From positions 1 through 64,000 of the forward strand of contig NZ_BCTF01000010.1 of NCBI RefSeq assembly GCF_001571145.1: a stretch of DNA of 64,000 nt, read 5' to 3'. This stretch comes from Hydrogenophaga flava NBRC 102514 (GTDB taxonomy: Bacteria > Pseudomonadota > Gammaproteobacteria > Burkholderiales > Burkholderiaceae_C). Both the position numbers and the translations under genes were made by a program. Positions 1-7,031 of this stretch are shown here, in pieces. Position 1 is the stretch's first letter, and each line of letters starts with the position of its first letter. The notes beneath the pieces were generated by a model. It saw nothing but the letters and a program-made list of their open reading frames with translations. It had not been told where the DNA came from and did no database searches.

Positions 1-353
1 TTAGGGCACGCAACGGACTCAGGGTCAAGGTAGGCGGTAACTCGAAGCAGCTCTTCGGCAATCGCAAGATTGCTGTTCAGGGGCATGCTCTCTTTGCACA
101 AATCACAAACGAGTGCCGCCCTGCGATGGCCCCGCCCAGCCAATCGGTAGTCGCCCGGTCCCGGCGGAGCCTTGGAGCCGTCCTCGGCAGCGGCCCGGCG
201 CTCCCACTTCGCCCGGGGAGTGGGCGGCACGCAGAAGTTGGCACACAGGGGGCTCTTGCAGAAGTTGACCTGGATGCCCGCGGCTGTCGGCGGAACCCGT
301 GCCGAATGGCCCGCCGACCCGTCATCCGCCTGCGGCGATTTCTCCTCGGCCAT
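1..353 (-). CDS. Transposase-like zinc-binding protein, N-terminal part (runs off left edge)
   Basis: The frame is open from an ATG at 353 to base 1 with no stop, so the C-terminal part lies outside the window. The visible ~117 residues hold two cysteine clusters, NFCKSPLCANFC near residue 33 and LVCDLCK near residue 85, followed by a segment LNSNLAIAEELLR. This pattern resembles the N-terminal zinc-binding region of some insertion-element proteins in Burkholderiales and Pseudomonas; that match is from memory. The ATG directly follows the T-tract of a terminator hairpin and has no ribosome binding site, so the start is uncertain (an in-frame ATG also exists at 386, inside the hairpin). It may be an intact transposase gene or an insertion remnant. 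Confidence 0.5.
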   Translation of the reverse strand, partial: MAEEKSPQADDGSAGHSARVPPTAAGIQVNFCKSPLCANFCVPPTPRAKWERRAAAEDGSKAPPGPGDYRLAGRGHRRAALVCDLCKESMPLNSNLAIAEELLRVTAYLDPESVACP

Positions 354-383
354 AAAAAACGCCCCAAGAGTTACCTTGGGGCG
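354..383 (-). terminator. Intrinsic terminator downstream of the MBL-fold gene
   Basis: On the minus strand a 9-bp perfect stem (CGCCCCAAG at 360-368 with CTTGGGGCG at 375-383) with a 6-base loop is followed at once by six T residues (359-354). It is well placed to end transcripts of the MBL-fold gene at 471-1460 and lies directly against the partial transposase-like gene. Confidence 0.75.
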
Positions 384-470
384 CATTGTGAGGCCCGGAG
401 GCCTGCTGAATCAACTCCTTAACCGAACGGCTAGTGTGTCCACAGCGGCTTTTTTGTTGCCGGTGCGGCC

Positions 471-1460
471 TCAGGCCTGCAGCGACTTCCACATTTCCAT
501 GTCGCGCTCTGCCGTCCAGATGCGCGGATTCTTGATGCCGCTGGCCTCGTCGTAGGCGCGGCTGACATCGAACGGCAGGCAGTGTTCGTAGATGAACACG
601 TGGCCGAACACCGGGTCCATGCTCTGGCGGGTGTGGGCCATGGCGGCCTTGAGGTCCATCTTGGCGGCCACGGCTTCCTTGCCGGCCTGGAACAGCGTCG
701 TGACCCAGCGCTGGGTGTAGTCCAGCGCCTTGTTCACGTTGGCGTTGCCCTTCATGGCCTCGCCTCGGCCGGGCACGATGAACTCGGCGTTCAGCGCGCG
801 CAGGGCTTCGAGCGTGGCGGGCCACTCTTCGAGCTGGGCATCGCCGGTGTAGACGCCGGCCTCGTACTCGACCAGGTCGCCGCTGAACAGCACCTTCTCT
901 TCTTCCACCCAGGCGATGGTGTCACCGCGCGTGTGGCCGTGGCCCGGGCTCCAGATCTGCACCACCACGCCGCCGAGGTTGATCGACAGCTTGCCGGGCT
1001 TCTCGCCCTTGGTCGGGTCGCCACCACCGATCACCATGGTCGGCCAGGTCAGACCCGGCACCGAGTCGGCGCCGCGGAACAGGCGCGGGAAACGCTCCAT
1101 CTCGCTCTTCATGTCCTGTTCGCCACGCTCCTGGATCAGCTCCAGCGTGCCCTGGCTGGCGATGATCTCGGTCGCCCCTTCAGCGAAGTAGGCGCTGGCA
1201 CCCAGCACGCGCACCGCGTGGTAGTGGGTCAGCAACACGTACTTGATCGGCTTCCTGGAGACCTTGCGGATCTGCCGGATCAGGTCCTGCGCCATGGCCG
1301 GGGTGGCGGTGGCGTCGCTGACCATGATGAATTCGTCGCCGATGATGACGCCCGAGTTCGGATCGCCCTCGGCGGTGTAGGCCCAGCAGTGCGGGCTCAG
1401 CTGTTCAAACGTGGTCTTCTTGTCCTGCAGATCGGCCTGTGAGGCGAAGGCTTTGCTCAT
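471..1460 (-). CDS. MBL-fold metallo-hydrolase-like protein with degenerate metal motif
   Basis: A 329-residue protein of the metallo-beta-lactamase fold. The start at 1460 is supported by AGGAGA about eight bases upstream. Expected fold features are present: THYHA at residues 78-82, a GHGHTRGD segment and a SGDLVE segment. However, the canonical HxHxDH reads HYHAVR, losing the Asp and third His, and the usual C-terminal PGHG reads PGRG. I recall this altered signature as shared by a subfamily in Proteobacteria, sometimes near aromatic-degradation genes. The substrate is unknown. The gene lies 116 bases downstream of a TetR-type regulator, with an inverted repeat between them that could be the operator. 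Confidence 0.8.
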   Translation of the reverse strand: MSKAFASQADLQDKKTTFEQLSPHCWAYTAEGDPNSGVIIGDEFIMVSDATATPAMAQDLIRQIRKVSRKPIKYVLLTHYHAVRVLGASAYFAEGATEIIASQGTLELIQERGEQDMKSEMERFPRLFRGADSVPGLTWPTMVIGGGDPTKGEKPGKLSINLGGVVVQIWSPGHGHTRGDTIAWVEEEKVLFSGDLVEYEAGVYTGDAQLEEWPATLEALRALNAEFIVPGRGEAMKGNANVNKALDYTQRWVTTLFQAGKEAVAAKMDLKAAMAHTRQSMDPVFGHVFIYEHCLPFDVSRAYDEASGIKNPRIWTAERDMEMWKSLQA

Positions 1461-1517
1461 GGGGTGGTCTCCTGTGGGAATGGTCGGCATCGGGCGCTGG
1501 GGCGCGAACCGACGAAT

Positions 1518-1551
1518 TTTACCTAATCGAAATCAATTACGGATGGGTAAA
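1518..1551. promoter_or_regulatory. Imperfect inverted repeat, candidate TetR operator
   Basis: TTTACC at 1518-1523 and GGTAAA at 1546-1551 form the ends of an inverted repeat; extending to 12 bases per arm, 9 of 12 positions pair. It lies in the AT-richer gap between the TetR-family gene (ends 1577) and the MBL-fold gene (starts 1460), where the promoter of the MBL-fold gene should be. Binding by the adjacent TetR protein is inference. Confidence 0.45.
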
Positions 1552-1576
1552 TCAATAACCCCGCGCGTCCACAGGG

Positions 1577-2176
1577 TCAGCCGCCCAGGCCCTGTTCCAG
1601 CACTGCCACCACTTCGTCGGCGAAAGCAGCGTAGCTCATGGGCCCGCCGGGACGCAGCCAGGTGAAGGTCCAGTTGATCATGCCGAACAGCATCATGGTC
1701 AGCGCGGTCTGGTTGGCCGGCGTCACCCGCCCGGGATAGGCGCGCTTGATGAACCGGGTGAAGGCCGCGACCACGTCGCGCTGGCGGTTGAGGATCAGTT
1801 CGCGCTGGGTGTCGCCCAGGAACTTGGTGTCGGACACCAGGGCCACATGGCGCGTGGCCGAGCTCTCGTATTCCGCCAGAAAGGCCCGCACCAGCGCATG
1901 CAGGGCCTCGCGCTCGCTCAGGTTCTGGCGCTGGGCGTGGGCCTCGCCCTCGCCGATCAGCGCCAGCAGGCGCTGGGTGTAGCGGTCCAGCAGGTCGAAC
2001 AGGATTGCTTCCTTGCTCTCGTAGTAGTGGTAGAGCCGCGCCTTGCTGGTGCCGCAGGCGGTGGCAATGTCGTTCATGCTCGCGGCCGGGAAGCTCTGGC
2101 GCGCGAAACACTGGGCGGCGACATCGAGGATTTCCTCGCGTTTGAGGTCGTGGGAGGCGGATTTCGGGCGGGCCAT
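1577..2176 (-). CDS. TetR/AcrR family transcriptional regulator
   Basis: A 199-residue regulator starting MARPKSAS. The N-terminal helix-turn-helix is clear: REEILDVAAQCFARQSF, then MNDIATACGTSKARLYHYY, the typical TetR recognition-helix segment, at about residues 15-55. The C-terminal ligand domain (TLRP..G with an aromatic NWTFTWL segment) resembles PaaR/KstR2-like regulators of acyl-CoA or aromatic pathways, but the ligand cannot be read from sequence. It is upstream of, and on the same strand as, the MBL-fold gene. It is divergent from the TfoX-like gene, with only 42 bases between starts. Confidence 0.88.
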   Translation of the reverse strand: MARPKSASHDLKREEILDVAAQCFARQSFPAASMNDIATACGTSKARLYHYYESKEAILFDLLDRYTQRLLALIGEGEAHAQRQNLSEREALHALVRAFLAEYESSATRHVALVSDTKFLGDTQRELILNRQRDVVAAFTRFIKRAYPGRVTPANQTALTMMLFGMINWTFTWLRPGGPMSYAAFADEVVAVLEQGLGG

Positions 2177-2183
2177 GTGGAGA

Positions 2184-2212
2184 TTGTCCACCCCCGCGGG
2201 CTTGTCTACGAT
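2184..2212 (+). promoter_or_regulatory. Candidate promoter of the TfoX-like gene, leaderless geometry
   Basis: TTGTCC (2184-2189) and TACGAT (2207-2212) are separated by 17 bases, and the ATG follows the -10 hexamer after six bases. Transcription would begin at or just before the start codon. This is the only leaderless-type start in the window with both hexamers at good spacing. Confidence 0.5.
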
Positions 2213-2218
2213 GCGCGC

Positions 2219-2587
2219 ATGGCGACCAAACCCATCACCGACCCGTTTGCCCTGCACGCCTGCGAACTGCTGTCGTGCCTGGGCCCGGTCAAGGCGACGC
2301 GCATGTTCGGCGGCTACGGCCTGGCGGTGGACGGCATGAACGTGGCCATCATTGCCTGGGACACCCTGTTCCTCAAGACCAACGCCGACACCGCGCCGCG
2401 GTTTCTGGCCGAGGGCGCCCGGGCGTTCGAGTACGAGGCCCGGGGCAAGACCATGAGCCTGCACTACCACACACCGCCCGAGGAAGCCCTCGAGTCGCCG
2501 GCGCTGATGGCGCCCTGGGCACGGCTGGCGCTGCAGGCGGCGGTGGCGGCTCGCCAGCCGGCGCCCCGCCGGGCGAAGCGCTCCTGA
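2219..2587 (+). CDS. TfoX/Sxy N-terminal domain protein
   Basis: A 122-residue protein containing only the TfoX/Sxy N-terminal domain. The diagnostic stretch is LGPVKATRMFGGYGLAVDG near residues 18-37, followed by the DTLFLKT strand and a FEYEARGKTMSLHYH segment. In gammaproteobacteria, Sxy/TfoX activates competence genes with CRP and has a second C-terminal domain, which is absent here. Stand-alone N-domain proteins are common in Burkholderiales and their role is not established. It ends in a basic, proline-rich tail. It is divergent from the TetR gene. Confidence 0.8.
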   Translation: MATKPITDPFALHACELLSCLGPVKATRMFGGYGLAVDGMNVAIIAWDTLFLKTNADTAPRFLAEGARAFEYEARGKTMSLHYHTPPEEALESPALMAPWARLALQAAVAARQPAPRRAKRS

Positions 2588-2608
2588 GCGCTTGCCGAAC
2601 GGGGTCTG

Positions 2609-3079
2609 TCAGCGCATGCACTCCAGCGGCGACAGCACGCGACCGCGGCCGGCCACCAGGAACTCGCTGTAGCCCAGCAGGCCCCGGGCCACCCGAACCA
2701 GCGCCCAGGCCGCCTGGCCGAAGGCCGTAACCGCCTCGCGCAGCGGCGCGCGCACCTCGCGGCCGAAGCGGCTGTCCTGCGCCCGCGTGGCGCCCGACCA
2801 GTCGAAGCAGACCGGCCCGTCCGACTCCCGGGTGGACAGCGGCTCCATCACCAGCCGGGCGCCAGCAGGCACCACCATCGATTCGCCGTCCATCAGGAAG
2901 CGGTCGCCCGAGTCCTGCGGAGACAGCGCGCCGGGCTCGCCCAGGGTCACCCACACCGGTCCGCGGTGGATGCGCAGCACGGAGGTTTCCTGCGGGTGCA
3001 GGCTCATGGCATGGCCGGGGTGCAGGCGCCAGGCGCCCGGACGGAACGAGAAGGCAGAGGAAGCAGCAGATGAGGACAT
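2609..3079 (-). CDS. DUF2917 domain-containing protein
   Basis: A 156-residue protein matching the DUF2917 family: a small cupin-like beta core (LRIHRGPVWVTLG, then DRFLMDGESMVVPAGARLVME) at residues 35-85. The start at 3079 is preferred because GGAG lies six bases upstream; an in-frame ATG at 3112 would add 11 residues. The function of the family is unknown. The gene is divergent from a LysR-type regulator, a pairing I recall as frequent in Comamonadaceae, so that regulator may control it. Confidence 0.75.
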   Translation of the reverse strand: MSSSAASSAFSFRPGAWRLHPGHAMSLHPQETSVLRIHRGPVWVTLGEPGALSPQDSGDRFLMDGESMVVPAGARLVMEPLSTRESDGPVCFDWSGATRAQDSRFGREVRAPLREAVTAFGQAAWALVRVARGLLGYSEFLVAGRGRVLSPLECMR

Positions 3080-3157
3080 GACGGACTCCAGTGACGACAG
3101 CATGGGTGTCATCTTCTGTGTTGCAGTGCCGCACGTCCAATGAAATGGGGCTAAGCT

Positions 3158-3180
3158 ATTGATTCGCCATCCGCATCAAT
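3158..3180. promoter_or_regulatory. LysR-type T-N11-A operator
   Basis: ATTGAT (3158-3163) and ATCAAT (3175-3180) are perfect inverted arms separated by 11 bases, which is the classical T-N11-A layout bound by LysR proteins. The site is 19 bases upstream of the LysR start codon and within the divergent region shared with the DUF2917 gene. Confidence 0.6.
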
Positions 3181-3199
3181 CCAGCCAACCCGCCCGCCC

Positions 3200-4222
3200 A
3201 TGTCCCAGGCCCTCACCCCCAGCCATCCGCGCACCCGGCCGATCTCGGCGGGCCACCTGCGCGCCTTTGAGGCGGTGGCCCGCCACCTCAACTTCCGCGC
3301 CGCCGCTGAGGAGCTGTCCCTCACGCAGAGCGCGGTCAGCCGGCAGATCCAGTCGCTGGAGGACGAGGTCGGCTCGGCCCTGTTCCTGCGCCACACCCGC
3401 TCGGTCGAACTCACCGGCGCCGGCACCATCCTGCTGCGCGCGGCGGGTTCGGCGCTGGAGCGGATTGATGCGGCGGTGAGGCAGATCCGGCAGAGCGCGG
3501 GGCGCCGCAGCGTGGCCATCACCACCTGGGCCTCGTTCGCCTCGATGTGGCTGATTCCGCGCCTGGAAGCCTTCCAGCGCGAGCACCCGGACATCGACAT
3601 CCGCATCGACGCCACCGACGCCGCGGTCGACCTGGCCACCGCCGACGTCGACATGGCGCTGCGCTACGCCGTGCCCGAAACCATCGCCGCCGGCGCCATC
3701 CGGCTGTTCGGCGAACAGCTCACGCCCGTCGCCAGCCCCTGGCTGCTGCGCGAACACCGCATCGCCAAACTGGACGACCTGGCCAAGGTCACGCTGATCG
3801 AGGCCGGCGACGCACACCGCACGCGCCACCTCGAATACCTCACCTGGCAACGCTGGCTCGACCACTACGCGCCGACGCCCACCGGCAACGCGCGGGCGCG
3901 CAGCAAGGCGCGCCTGAGCCCGCAGCGCTGGCTGTACTTCAACTACGCCAGCCAGATCGTGCAGGCCGCCCTCACCGGCCAGGGCGTGGCGCTGGCGCGC
4001 ATGCCCCTGGTGGCCGAGAGCCTGGCCAGCGGCGACCTGGTCGAGCCGCTGCCCACCATGCGGCTGGACTCGCCCCTGGTCTACTGGCTGGTGCTGGCGC
4101 CGCGCAGCAAGACGCGACCCGAGGTCAAGGCCTTCTGCGACTGGCTGCTGCGCGAGGCCGAGCGAACCAGGGCTGCAATTGGCGACATCCCAGACCCCGA
4201 CACGGTGGACCATATCGACTGA
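3200..4222 (+). CDS. LysR family transcriptional regulator (GcvA-like)
   Basis: A 340-residue LysR regulator. The winged helix-turn-helix spans about residues 17-75 (LRAFEAVARHLNFRAAAEEL, then LTQSAVSRQIQSLE). It is followed by a linker and a two-lobed substrate-binding domain beginning near residue 100 (VAITTWASFASMWLIPRL), with the GcvA-type segment DMALRYA. The ligand is unknown. It is probably autoregulated and controls the divergent DUF2917 gene through the inverted repeat at 3158-3180. Confidence 0.88.
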   Translation: MSQALTPSHPRTRPISAGHLRAFEAVARHLNFRAAAEELSLTQSAVSRQIQSLEDEVGSALFLRHTRSVELTGAGTILLRAAGSALERIDAAVRQIRQSAGRRSVAITTWASFASMWLIPRLEAFQREHPDIDIRIDATDAAVDLATADVDMALRYAVPETIAAGAIRLFGEQLTPVASPWLLREHRIAKLDDLAKVTLIEAGDAHRTRHLEYLTWQRWLDHYAPTPTGNARARSKARLSPQRWLYFNYASQIVQAALTGQGVALARMPLVAESLASGDLVEPLPTMRLDSPLVYWLVLAPRSKTRPEVKAFCDWLLREAERTRAAIGDIPDPDTVDHID

Positions 4223-4285
4223 CCCCCAGTGGTGCCCGCGGCCATCCGCTGCTGATGCACACTGCGCCGCTTTGCTTCTTCGCCC

Positions 4286-5203
4286 ATGAACTCCGCCGCC
4301 CAGCACGCCCAAGGCAATCTCCGCAGCATCGTCAACATGATGCTGGCGGTGATGTTCTTTTCGCTCATGGACGCGGTGCTCAAGACCCTCTCGGCGCACT
4401 ACCCGCCGCTGCAGATGGCCTGCCTGCGCGGGCTGACCGCGCTGCCGCTGGTGCTGGCCTGGATCCAGTGGCGCCGAGGCTGGGGCCGGCTGAAGAACCT
4501 GCGCTGGTCGCTGCACCTCCTGCGCGGCTGCCTGGGCATCACCATGCTCTCGCTGTTCACGCGCGGCGTGAGCGAGCTGCCGCTGTCGGCTACCTACACC
4601 ATCTTCTTCATCGCGCCGCTGCTGATCACCGCGCTGTCGGTGCCGGTGCTCAAGGAGCGTGTGCCCAAGGCGCACTGGTGGGCCATCGGCGTCGGCTTCA
4701 TCGGCGTGCTGCTGGCCATCCGCCCGAGCGGCGGCGACCTGCAGGCCGGTTTTGCCACCGCCGGCGGCCTGGCCGTGATGACGGCGGCCCTGTGCTACGC
4801 CGTGGCCGCGGTGGCGGGTCGACTGCTCAGCCGCACCGACAGCACCGAATCGCTGATCCTGACCATGATGATCTTCATGAGCGTCGGCGGCGGCCTGCTG
4901 GCCTGGCCCCAGTGGAAGCCGGTGCAGCTGGACCACGCCGCGCTGCTGCTGGCGCTGGCGGTGACCGGTTTTCTGGGCCAGTTGACCATCAACGAGGCCT
5001 TCCGCAGCGGGCAGGCCAGCGCCGTCGCGCCGTTCGAATACACCGCCCTGGCCTGGGGCGTGGCACTGGACTGGCTGATCTGGCAGACCCTGCCCGAAGC
5101 CCACACCTGGTTCGGCGCCGCCATCATCATCGGCAGCGGGCTCTACCTCGTGCGGCGCGAGAAGCGCATCAGCGAGGTGCACGCCAACGCCGAACACCCC
5201 TGA
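4286..5203 (+). CDS. DMT family transporter (EamA-type)
   Basis: A 305-residue integral membrane protein with about ten hydrophobic segments arranged as two EamA repeats (repeat one about residues 15-150, repeat two about 165-290). Typical EamA features are an N-terminal SLMDAVLKTL helix, the segment FTRGVSELPLSATYTIFF and the repeat-two ending FEYTALAWGVALDWL. Members export or exchange small metabolites across the inner membrane, but the substrate cannot be inferred. It follows the LysR gene by 63 bases on the same strand and converges with the next hydrolase gene. Confidence 0.88.
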   Translation: MNSAAQHAQGNLRSIVNMMLAVMFFSLMDAVLKTLSAHYPPLQMACLRGLTALPLVLAWIQWRRGWGRLKNLRWSLHLLRGCLGITMLSLFTRGVSELPLSATYTIFFIAPLLITALSVPVLKERVPKAHWWAIGVGFIGVLLAIRPSGGDLQAGFATAGGLAVMTAALCYAVAAVAGRLLSRTDSTESLILTMMIFMSVGGGLLAWPQWKPVQLDHAALLLALAVTGFLGQLTINEAFRSGQASAVAPFEYTALAWGVALDWLIWQTLPEAHTWFGAAIIIGSGLYLVRREKRISEVHANAEHP

Positions 5204-5224
5204 ACCGGGGCTTCGCGCGCGGAC

Positions 5225-6385
5225 TCAGCCGAAGCGCTGCCGCGTCCAGCCGCTGACCAGCGCCACGCCCTGCTGCAGCTGCTCCGGCTGGCCCTGGAAG
5301 TAGTGGTTGGCGCCTGCGATCACGTGCATCTGCTTGTCGGCACTGCCGGCGGCCGCAAACATGATCCCGATGTCGGGCTGCGGCACGGCGTCGTCGGCGC
5401 CGTGTTCGATGGCCAGCAGCGGCACCGTGACCTGCCGCGCGCAGGCCTCGCCATCGGCGCGCGAGTCGTCGAAGGACCACTGCGACAGCCAGGACCGCAG
5501 GGTCGAAAAACGCGCCATGCCCACCGGCCCGGTGTTCACCGTCTCGGGCACCCCGAGGTAACAACGCCCGACCGGGCGCCCATTGGGGTCGATGGACGCA
5601 TCGAGGAAGCGCGGGTCGGCCAGTGTGCGGTGGGTGACGAAACCGCGCTCGAGTTCGGCGCCGCCCCGATGCTTCAACTCGGTCAGCGTTTCTTTCACGC
5701 GCTGGGTGATGCGCCGCATGCGCGCCAGCTGGGCTGCGCGGTACGCCACCAGCCAGTCGGCCGGGTACGGCGGCGCCACCGGCAGGTCGGGCGAGTAGAG
5801 GTCCAGCGCCGGGTCGCGTCGATCCGGGTCGGCTTCGTCGGTCACGGACGGGTCGATCCAGTCGCGCAGGCACTGGGCGCGCGAGCGGTGCGCCGCCTCC
5901 AGCACCACCGCGTCGGCCGGGATCAGCCCGGCGCCCACCAGGTCGACCGGGTCGCCCGCGGGCGTGTGTGTGATCGTCGACTGCTCGGCCTGCGACTGGT
6001 AGAACAGCGCCAGCGAGCCGCCACCCGACCAGCCCATCAGCACCACGCGCCGGAAGCCCAGCACCTCTTTGGCGTGGCGCACGCAGGCGCCCATGTCCAG
6101 CAGCACCTTCTCCGTGATCAGCGCGGTGTCGTTCTTCGCGTAGCGGCTGCCCATGCACAGCACCGGGTAGCCGGCCGCGGCCAGCGTGGGCGGCAGCGGC
6201 AGCAGCTGCAGCGTCGAGCTGGGGTGCATCATCAGGAAGACCACCTCGCGCGAAGCGCCGGGTGCGCTGATCAGCAGCCCTTCGAGGTTGACCGCGCCCT
6301 GGCTGCCCGAAAAGCCGTAGGTCTCGGTGAAGGCGCTGGTCTCGCGGTAGGCGATGTGCACCCACTGGTGCTGCAGGCCCGTCAC
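5225..6385 (-). CDS. Alpha/beta hydrolase family protein
   Basis: A 386-residue alpha/beta hydrolase. The nucleophile elbow GWSGGGS is at about residues 142-148, preceded by a strand FRRVVLM; a late AIEHGADDAVP segment supplies a candidate acid and a GANHYF segment the catalytic His. It is longer than simple esterases, with an insertion of about 120 residues between the nucleophile and the acid. The start is a GTG at 6385, four bases after the stop of the cyclo-ligase gene, so the two are probably cotranscribed. The substrate is unknown. Confidence 0.78.
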   Translation of the reverse strand: MTGLQHQWVHIAYRETSAFTETYGFSGSQGAVNLEGLLISAPGASREVVFLMMHPSSTLQLLPLPPTLAAAGYPVLCMGSRYAKNDTALITEKVLLDMGACVRHAKEVLGFRRVVLMGWSGGGSLALFYQSQAEQSTITHTPAGDPVDLVGAGLIPADAVVLEAAHRSRAQCLRDWIDPSVTDEADPDRRDPALDLYSPDLPVAPPYPADWLVAYRAAQLARMRRITQRVKETLTELKHRGGAELERGFVTHRTLADPRFLDASIDPNGRPVGRCYLGVPETVNTGPVGMARFSTLRSWLSQWSFDDSRADGEACARQVTVPLLAIEHGADDAVPQPDIGIMFAAAGSADKQMHVIAGANHYFQGQPEQLQQGVALVSGWTRQRFG

Positions 6386-6389
6386 CGCG

Positions 6390-7022
6390 TCAGCCCTTGA
6401 GCGGCCACATCACGCCGGTGTCCGCCAGGATCGCGTCCAGCGGCACGTCGTGGGTCTCGGGCTGCAGGTCCGGCAGGTAGGCGAAGTCGTAACCCAGCCC
6501 GACAGTGAAGGGCTTGGGCTGGAGCGAGGCCAGCGTGCGGTCGTAGAACCCGCCGCCATAGCCCAGCCGGTAGCCGCCCGGCCCGTAGCCTACGCAGGGC
6601 ACGAAGATCAGCGTCGGCTCGATGATTTCGGTGTCCTTGGGTTTGGGAATGCCGAAGGCGTCTTCCTCCATCGGGCAGCCGGGGTACCAGCTGTAGAAGG
6701 TGAGCGTCTTGTCCACCTTGTTCACCACCGGCAGGCCGATGCGGCGGTGCCGCGCGGCGCTCTGCGCGTCCTCTTCCAACCCGGCCTCCTGCCAGCGGAA
6801 CAGCGCGGGCAGCGGGTCGAACTCGCCCTTGATCGGCCAGTAGGCCCCGATCACGGTGTCGGGCCGGTGGATCAGCCACACCCGCATCACGCGCTGCAGC
6901 AGGTCGTTGCGCCAGGCGCGGTCTGCGAGATTTTGCCGCTTGTCGATCAGCTGCTTGCGCCAGACGGCTTTGGGGCCTTGCGAGGCCGGGTCTTTCGCGG
7001 GGCTGGAGGGGTTGTTGTCCAT
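6390..7022 (-). CDS. 5-formyltetrahydrofolate cyclo-ligase
   Basis: A 210-residue enzyme that converts 5-formyl-THF to 5,10-methenyl-THF using ATP, returning a storage folate to one-carbon metabolism. Family features are RKQLIDKRQNL near residue 22, the IGAYWPIKGEFD strand, and the GYGPGGYRLGYGGGFYDR nucleotide/folate-binding loop near residues 147-165. Its ATG is only nine bases from the divergent lytic transglycosylase start, so its promoter must overlap that gene or its transcript must be leaderless. Confidence 0.9.
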   Translation of the reverse strand: MDNNPSSPAKDPASQGPKAVWRKQLIDKRQNLADRAWRNDLLQRVMRVWLIHRPDTVIGAYWPIKGEFDPLPALFRWQEAGLEEDAQSAARHRRIGLPVVNKVDKTLTFYSWYPGCPMEEDAFGIPKPKDTEIIEPTLIFVPCVGYGPGGYRLGYGGGFYDRTLASLQPKPFTVGLGYDFAYLPDLQPETHDVPLDAILADTGVMWPLKG

Positions 7023-7025
7023 AAT
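7020..7025 (+). promoter_or_regulatory. -10-like element of the lytic transglycosylase gene
   Basis: CATAAT lies six bases before the ATG at 7032 and overlaps the start codon of the divergent cyclo-ligase gene. No convincing -35 is visible. The spacing implies a leaderless transcript. Confidence 0.4.
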
Positions 7026-7031
7026 CGACGC

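Noticed and set aside
2576-2593. Perfect 8-bp hairpin AAGCGCTC/GAGCGCTT at the stop of the TfoX-like gene as a terminator.
   Set aside because: No T-tract follows on either strand.
3176-5197. 673-codon minus-strand open frame across the LysR and DMT genes.
   Set aside because: Both plus-strand genes have clear family motifs; the antisense translation has none and has the biased composition of a shadow frame.
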